Positions 5,182 through 8,341 of a stretch of 8,341 bases of DNA are shown here, piece by piece (within the stretch, counting starts at the first letter, position 1; each line of letters opens with the position of its first letter). Under the pieces are notes generated by a model. It was given only the letters and a program-made list of their open reading frames with translations, was not told the origin of the DNA and did not search any database. Position numbers and translations under genes: made by a program. Source of the stretch: a bacterium (GTDB taxonomy: Bacteria; Cyanobacteriota; Vampirovibrionia; Gastranaerophilales; Gastranaerophilaceae). The stretch is from contig JAGOIO010000053.1 of assembly GCA_017995595.1 (NCBI GenBank), positions 1 to 8,341 of the forward strand, read 5' to 3'.

Positions 5182-6978
5182 ATGGATATTAAACAAAGTT
5201 CAAATAACGAAGCGATTAAGCAAGGTGAAGGTCTCATAAAAGAAACATTGGATTTAATGGCTAAACACAACTATAGTGAAGCACACCGAACGATTTGCGA
5301 AGCCCAAAATGTTTTTAATAAACATAAATCGGATAAACATATTTCGATATGTTTGAGTCTCATCGGATTATTAGAATATTACAAAACTAATAAATATTTA
5401 AGAGCGTTGACATACTTAAATGATGCAAAATATTTGGCAAATTTTTCAAAAAGCCAAACCGCAACAATAATTAACAAGATTTCATCAGGCGACATATATT
5501 TATCTGAAAAAAATTATGAAACAGCACTTGCAGATTACGAAAAGGCAAAATATATCGCAAGAGAAAAAGACGAATATGAACTTCTATCAATAATTGAAGA
5601 TAAAATTTCTAATTTAAGAGCAAAATACAAAAAACAAACTAATCAATCTGCCGAAGAAATACCTGTGGCACATATTCCCGGCAAAATCAAAAAAAGAGAC
5701 CCGCTTACCGCCTTATTAAAAATAAGCCAAACAATCTCCGCAGAAACAGATGTTGATACATTAATTGAGGTTATAGCAGAAGAAACAAAAGCCGCAATAC
5801 AAGCTGACCGTTGTAGTGTATTTTTATATGACAAAAACAAAGATGAATTGTGGTCAAAAGTAGCACTAGGAATGGATAAGCAAGAAATACGATTTCCGGC
5901 AGGCAAAGGTCTTGCAGGTTTTGTTGTAAAGACAGGCGAACCTATCAACATTAAAGATGCTTACAATGACGACAGATTTAATAAAGAAATTGACTTGCAA
6001 ACAGGATATCGAACTAAAACTATTCTTTGCATGCCAATTAAGAATTTAAAACAAGAAATAATCGGAGCTTTCCAAGTTCTTAATAAACTTGACGGAGAAT
6101 TTGAAGAAGAAGACGAAGATTTGCTAATAGCAATAGGTTCAAGTGCAGGTGTAGCGTTAGAAAATGCCCAACTGTTCAAGCAACAACAACAAATGTTAGC
6201 CGAAGAAAAAAGAGTTTTCGATAGCTTTATTGATACCCTTGCAGCTTCAATCGATGCCAGAGATAAGATTACAGCAGGTCATTCAAGCAGAGTAAAGCTT
6301 TATTCTTCACTTATTGCCAAACAATTTAATTTTGACGAAAAAATGATTGAAATAATCGAAAAAGCCGCAACCCTTCACGATATAGGTAAAATCGGAATAA
6401 GAGATGCTGTTTTACAAAAAGACGGAAAGCTTACAGATGAAGAATATAAGCATATTCAACAACACGTTGAAATTACACATAACATTTTACAAAAAATTCA
6501 CATGTCTGACGATTTTAAACTCGTAACTGAAATAGCTTGTACTCACCACGAAAAATATGACGGAACAGGTTACTACAGACATTTAAAAGGTGAAGAAATA
6601 CCGTTTGGAGGTAGAATCCTTGCCGTATCTGATGTTTTTGATGCAATAACATCAAAAAGGCACTACCGTGATAAAATGCCTATTTTAAATGTTATTACAA
6701 TTATGATAAAAGATTCTGGTTCCCACTTTGATAAAAGCGTTGTCGATTGTTTTCTTTCAATATCTATTGATAAAATAGTTAAAGTCTTTTTGACAGAAAA
6801 TGACCTTGTACTAAAACCTGAAGACGGAGAATTTCTAAAGAACTATAACCTTTTGGATTTATATAAAATTCTTTCTGTAAAAACAGAAGAAGATATGAAT
6901 GAAGAAGAAAAGAAATTTGTAAACTTATTTAATTTGTACTATACTGCAAAGACATCAGGTAAAGAAAGTTCCGATTAA
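5182..6978 (+). CDS. TPR-GAF-HD-GYP protein, predicted cyclic-di-GMP phosphodiesterase
   Basis: The 598-residue protein has no signal peptide or membrane segment. Residues ~15-150 are helical TPR-like repeats (for example ISSGDIYLSEKNYETALADY, 100-119). Residues ~175-330 form a GAF sensor domain. It ends in the NKFDE motif: Asn301-Lys302, Phe307, Asp311-Glu312, a mark of cyclic-nucleotide-binding GAF domains. Residues ~340-530 are an HD-GYP domain, which hydrolyses cyclic-di-GMP (to pGpG or GMP). Metal-ligand residues are present: LHDIGKIGI (His399, Asp400), QQHVE (His428), HHEKYDGTGY (His455, His456) and VSDVFDAIT (Asp484). The GYP signature is GYY here (Tyr465 replaces Pro), a modest variation. 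A short Lys/Glu-rich tail follows. It has its own promoter and overlaps the next gene by one base (TAATG), so the two are translationally coupled. TPR and GAF inputs suggest control by a protein partner plus a small ligand. Confidence 0.93.
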   Translation: MDIKQSSNNEAIKQGEGLIKETLDLMAKHNYSEAHRTICEAQNVFNKHKSDKHISICLSLIGLLEYYKTNKYLRALTYLNDAKYLANFSKSQTATIINKISSGDIYLSEKNYETALADYEKAKYIAREKDEYELLSIIEDKISNLRAKYKKQTNQSAEEIPVAHIPGKIKKRDPLTALLKISQTISAETDVDTLIEVIAEETKAAIQADRCSVFLYDKNKDELWSKVALGMDKQEIRFPAGKGLAGFVVKTGEPINIKDAYNDDRFNKEIDLQTGYRTKTILCMPIKNLKQEIIGAFQVLNKLDGEFEEEDEDLLIAIGSSAGVALENAQLFKQQQQMLAEEKRVFDSFIDTLAASIDARDKITAGHSSRVKLYSSLIAKQFNFDEKMIEIIEKAATLHDIGKIGIRDAVLQKDGKLTDEEYKHIQQHVEITHNILQKIHMSDDFKLVTEIACTHHEKYDGTGYYRHLKGEEIPFGGRILAVSDVFDAITSKRHYRDKMPILNVITIMIKDSGSHFDKSVVDCFLSISIDKIVKVFLTENDLVLKPEDGEFLKNYNLLDLYKILSVKTEEDMNEEEKKFVNLFNLYYTAKTSGKESSD

Positions 6979-8341
6979 TGCTTAAACAAATTTTACCAAA
7001 AGCACTAACATTATCAGTTTGTTGTATTCTTGCAAGCTCTGGAATACAAAATTGTTGTGCTGAAGAGTCAACAATGACAATTCCGCTTCAACAAGGTAGC
7101 GTTTCCTCTAATGAACAAGTCATAGACTTGTCAAGACCGACACAATCTGTTGATAATGTTAAATCCGTAAATTTGAGCGAAAATGATGCTTTTTATCACC
7201 TGATAAGTGCCTCTGACAGATTTGTACAATGTAACATCAGGGCAGCTTGGAATGATTTTAGAGACCTTATAAATTCTGTAGAACCAAATGACTTTGTATA
7301 TCTTTCTGTTGCAAAAAAAATGTCTGAATTGGGATTTTTTGACCTTGCAAATCTGGCTATATCAAAAATTTCCGATAAAGAATTAGCCTCTGTACCTATT
7401 GATGAAATGAAAAGATTTTATTTTCCCAAAAAGAAACTAAAATTATCTGATGAATTATTTTTAGCTGAAAATTATTCAAATATAATGTACAACGACCAAA
7501 GTGCAGAAGCAGCAAATGAATTACTTAAAAATACGAATTTGATTTCGACTTCAGACTACGCAAATTATCTTGTAGCTCTTGCCTCATATAAATCAGATTT
7601 TAACGAAAATGCTATGCGACATATTTCAATGGCAATAACACAAAATCCTTACAACTTAAACTATGTAAGATTGAAAGCTAAAATTATCGCAGACAGCAAA
7701 ACTCCACAAGATGCGTTAAAAGTAGTAGAAGTATTAAAGCACCAAAATTTGGCTTCCGCAGACTATATAAGACAAATTAAATCTCTAGAACAATACGTAA
7801 TGTACAAAATAGCAAAAAAACCTTGGGAAAAAACTTATCATCTCGGCTATCATTATTATCTGGAAAATGACAGTTCAAAGGCAATTCGTACGCTTCAAAG
7901 TTCTCTTGCACTATCAAAAAGAAAATATCAACAAGAAATGATATATTCTCTTATGAGTGAAATATATTTGACACTAGATGAATATGAAAAAGCTGGAGAT
8001 ACAGCAAAAAAAGCCCACAAACTTGATAGCTCTGATGTAAAAGCTTTAATAACCTTAGGCGATTTAAGCTATAAAAATCAGAATTATAAGCAAGCTTTAA
8101 AATATTACAAGTCAGCTTCAGCACATGACAAAACCGCATATAAACCGCTTGTAAATGAAGCAAAAACTTATCAGAAGCTTAATGAGCTTGAAAAAGCAGA
8201 AGATTTATATAAAAAAGTTTTAAAAACACATTCTGACTCTTATGAAGCATACTACAACGTTGCGATGATGCAAGATGAAAATTCTCAGGATAGAATAGTA
8301 TATCTGAAAAAAGCAATCGCTGTGAATTTACAATACAAAGA
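6978..8341 (+). CDS. Exported TPR-repeat protein (partial at 3' end)
   Basis: An open frame starts at the ATG overlapping the TAA of the HD-GYP gene (TAATG, 6976-6980) and continues to the window end without a stop, giving 454 codons. The N-terminus MLKQILPKALTLSVCCILAS is a signal peptide, with a possible cleavage site after CCA (residues 26-28, before EES). There is no good lipobox, although Cys15 and Cys26-27 are noted. Residues ~30-65 are a Ser/Gln-rich linker. The rest is helical; TPR units are clear from about residue 286 onward, for example YHLGYHYYLENDSSKAIRTL, SEIYLTLDEYEKAGDTAKKA, LGDLSYKNQNYKQALKYYKS and EAKTYQKLNELEKAEDLYKK. It is probably a periplasmic or outer-membrane-associated scaffold that binds other proteins. 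No enzyme motif is seen. Coupling to the HD-GYP gene implies a shared role, perhaps in the surface process that c-di-GMP controls (inference). There is no separate Shine-Dalgarno sequence, which fits translational coupling. Confidence 0.88.
   Translation, partial: MLKQILPKALTLSVCCILASSGIQNCCAEESTMTIPLQQGSVSSNEQVIDLSRPTQSVDNVKSVNLSENDAFYHLISASDRFVQCNIRAAWNDFRDLINSVEPNDFVYLSVAKKMSELGFFDLANLAISKISDKELASVPIDEMKRFYFPKKKLKLSDELFLAENYSNIMYNDQSAEAANELLKNTNLISTSDYANYLVALASYKSDFNENAMRHISMAITQNPYNLNYVRLKAKIIADSKTPQDALKVVEVLKHQNLASADYIRQIKSLEQYVMYKIAKKPWEKTYHLGYHYYLENDSSKAIRTLQSSLALSKRKYQQEMIYSLMSEIYLTLDEYEKAGDTAKKAHKLDSSDVKALITLGDLSYKNQNYKQALKYYKSASAHDKTAYKPLVNEAKTYQKLNELEKAEDLYKKVLKTHSDSYEAYYNVAMMQDENSQDRIVYLKKAIAVNLQYK

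Noticed and set aside
5643..5951. Open minus-strand frame inside the GAF-HD-GYP gene (also 5961-6179 and 5052-5270)
   Set aside because: These are antisense to a clear domain-bearing gene and have no recognisable motif or ribosome binding site.
6181..6192. Short tandem repeat of four CAA units in the HD-GYP gene
   Set aside because: It encodes Gln residues at the GAF to HD-GYP linker. Unit changes would keep the frame, and the repeat is too short to suggest a switch.
7951..8163. 70-codon minus-strand frame inside the exported TPR gene
   Set aside because: It is antisense to clear TPR repeats and has Leu/Tyr-rich composition with no start signals.

Overview
The window is AT-rich bacterial DNA with tightly packed genes. 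It contains nine protein genes (the first and last cut by the window edges), no RNA gene, and no insertion sequence, CRISPR array or gene-free stretch over 300 bases. The type of prepilin-like protein at 3516-4268 (FTLAEVLITLGIIG start, cysteine-rich body, DINGIQKPNILGKDMF-like core), the low GC and the mix of Gram-negative-style cell-surface genes suggest a gut-type Melainabacteria/Gastranaerophilales relative of the Cyanobacteria. This placement is inferred from memory of the family, not from a search.

Layout: (1) 1-195 (+) is the 3' end of a phosphoglycerate dehydrogenase-type gene, serA-like and without an ACT domain. A strong bidirectional terminator (215-251) follows, shared with the convergent gene. 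(2) 236-2397 (-) is nagZ followed by rfbG, a peptidoglycan-recycling or cell-wall hexosaminidase and a CDP-glucose 4,6-dehydratase. (3) 2467-3458 (+) is a small exported TPR-like protein and a double zinc-ribbon protein, expressed from a region divergent to nagZ that holds a TATAAT box inside an inverted repeat. (4) 3516-4297 (-) is a prepilin-like gene whose leader carries an 11-base G tract. (5) 4394-5086 (-) is a family 2 glycosyltransferase. (6) 5182-8341 (+) is a TPR-GAF-HD-GYP cyclic-di-GMP phosphodiesterase, overlapping by one base (TAATG) an exported TPR-repeat protein that runs off the window.

The most striking signal is in the prepilin-like gene. A very good promoter (TTGATA, 16 bp, extended TGGTATAAT) and Shine-Dalgarno sequence (GAGGAA) lead to an ATG at 4295-4297, but that frame runs through the G tract and hits TAA immediately after it. 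The prepilin body is open only in another frame, whose ATGs (4266-4268 and 4260-4262) lack a ribosome binding site. A tract of 12 or 9 Gs would join the well-initiated leader to the prepilin body. This is the architecture of a slipped-strand phase-variable (contingency) gene, apparently in the OFF state here, unless the tract length is a sequencing error.

A second theme is signalling. The HD-GYP protein has a GAF domain with a complete NKFDE motif, a signature of cyclic-nucleotide-binding GAF domains, so a cAMP- or cGMP-controlled c-di-GMP phosphodiesterase is a reasonable hypothesis. It is translationally linked to an exported TPR protein. Together with the pilin-like protein and the sugar enzymes, the neighbourhood has a cell-surface and lifestyle-switching character, but nothing seen directly ties these genes into one pathway.
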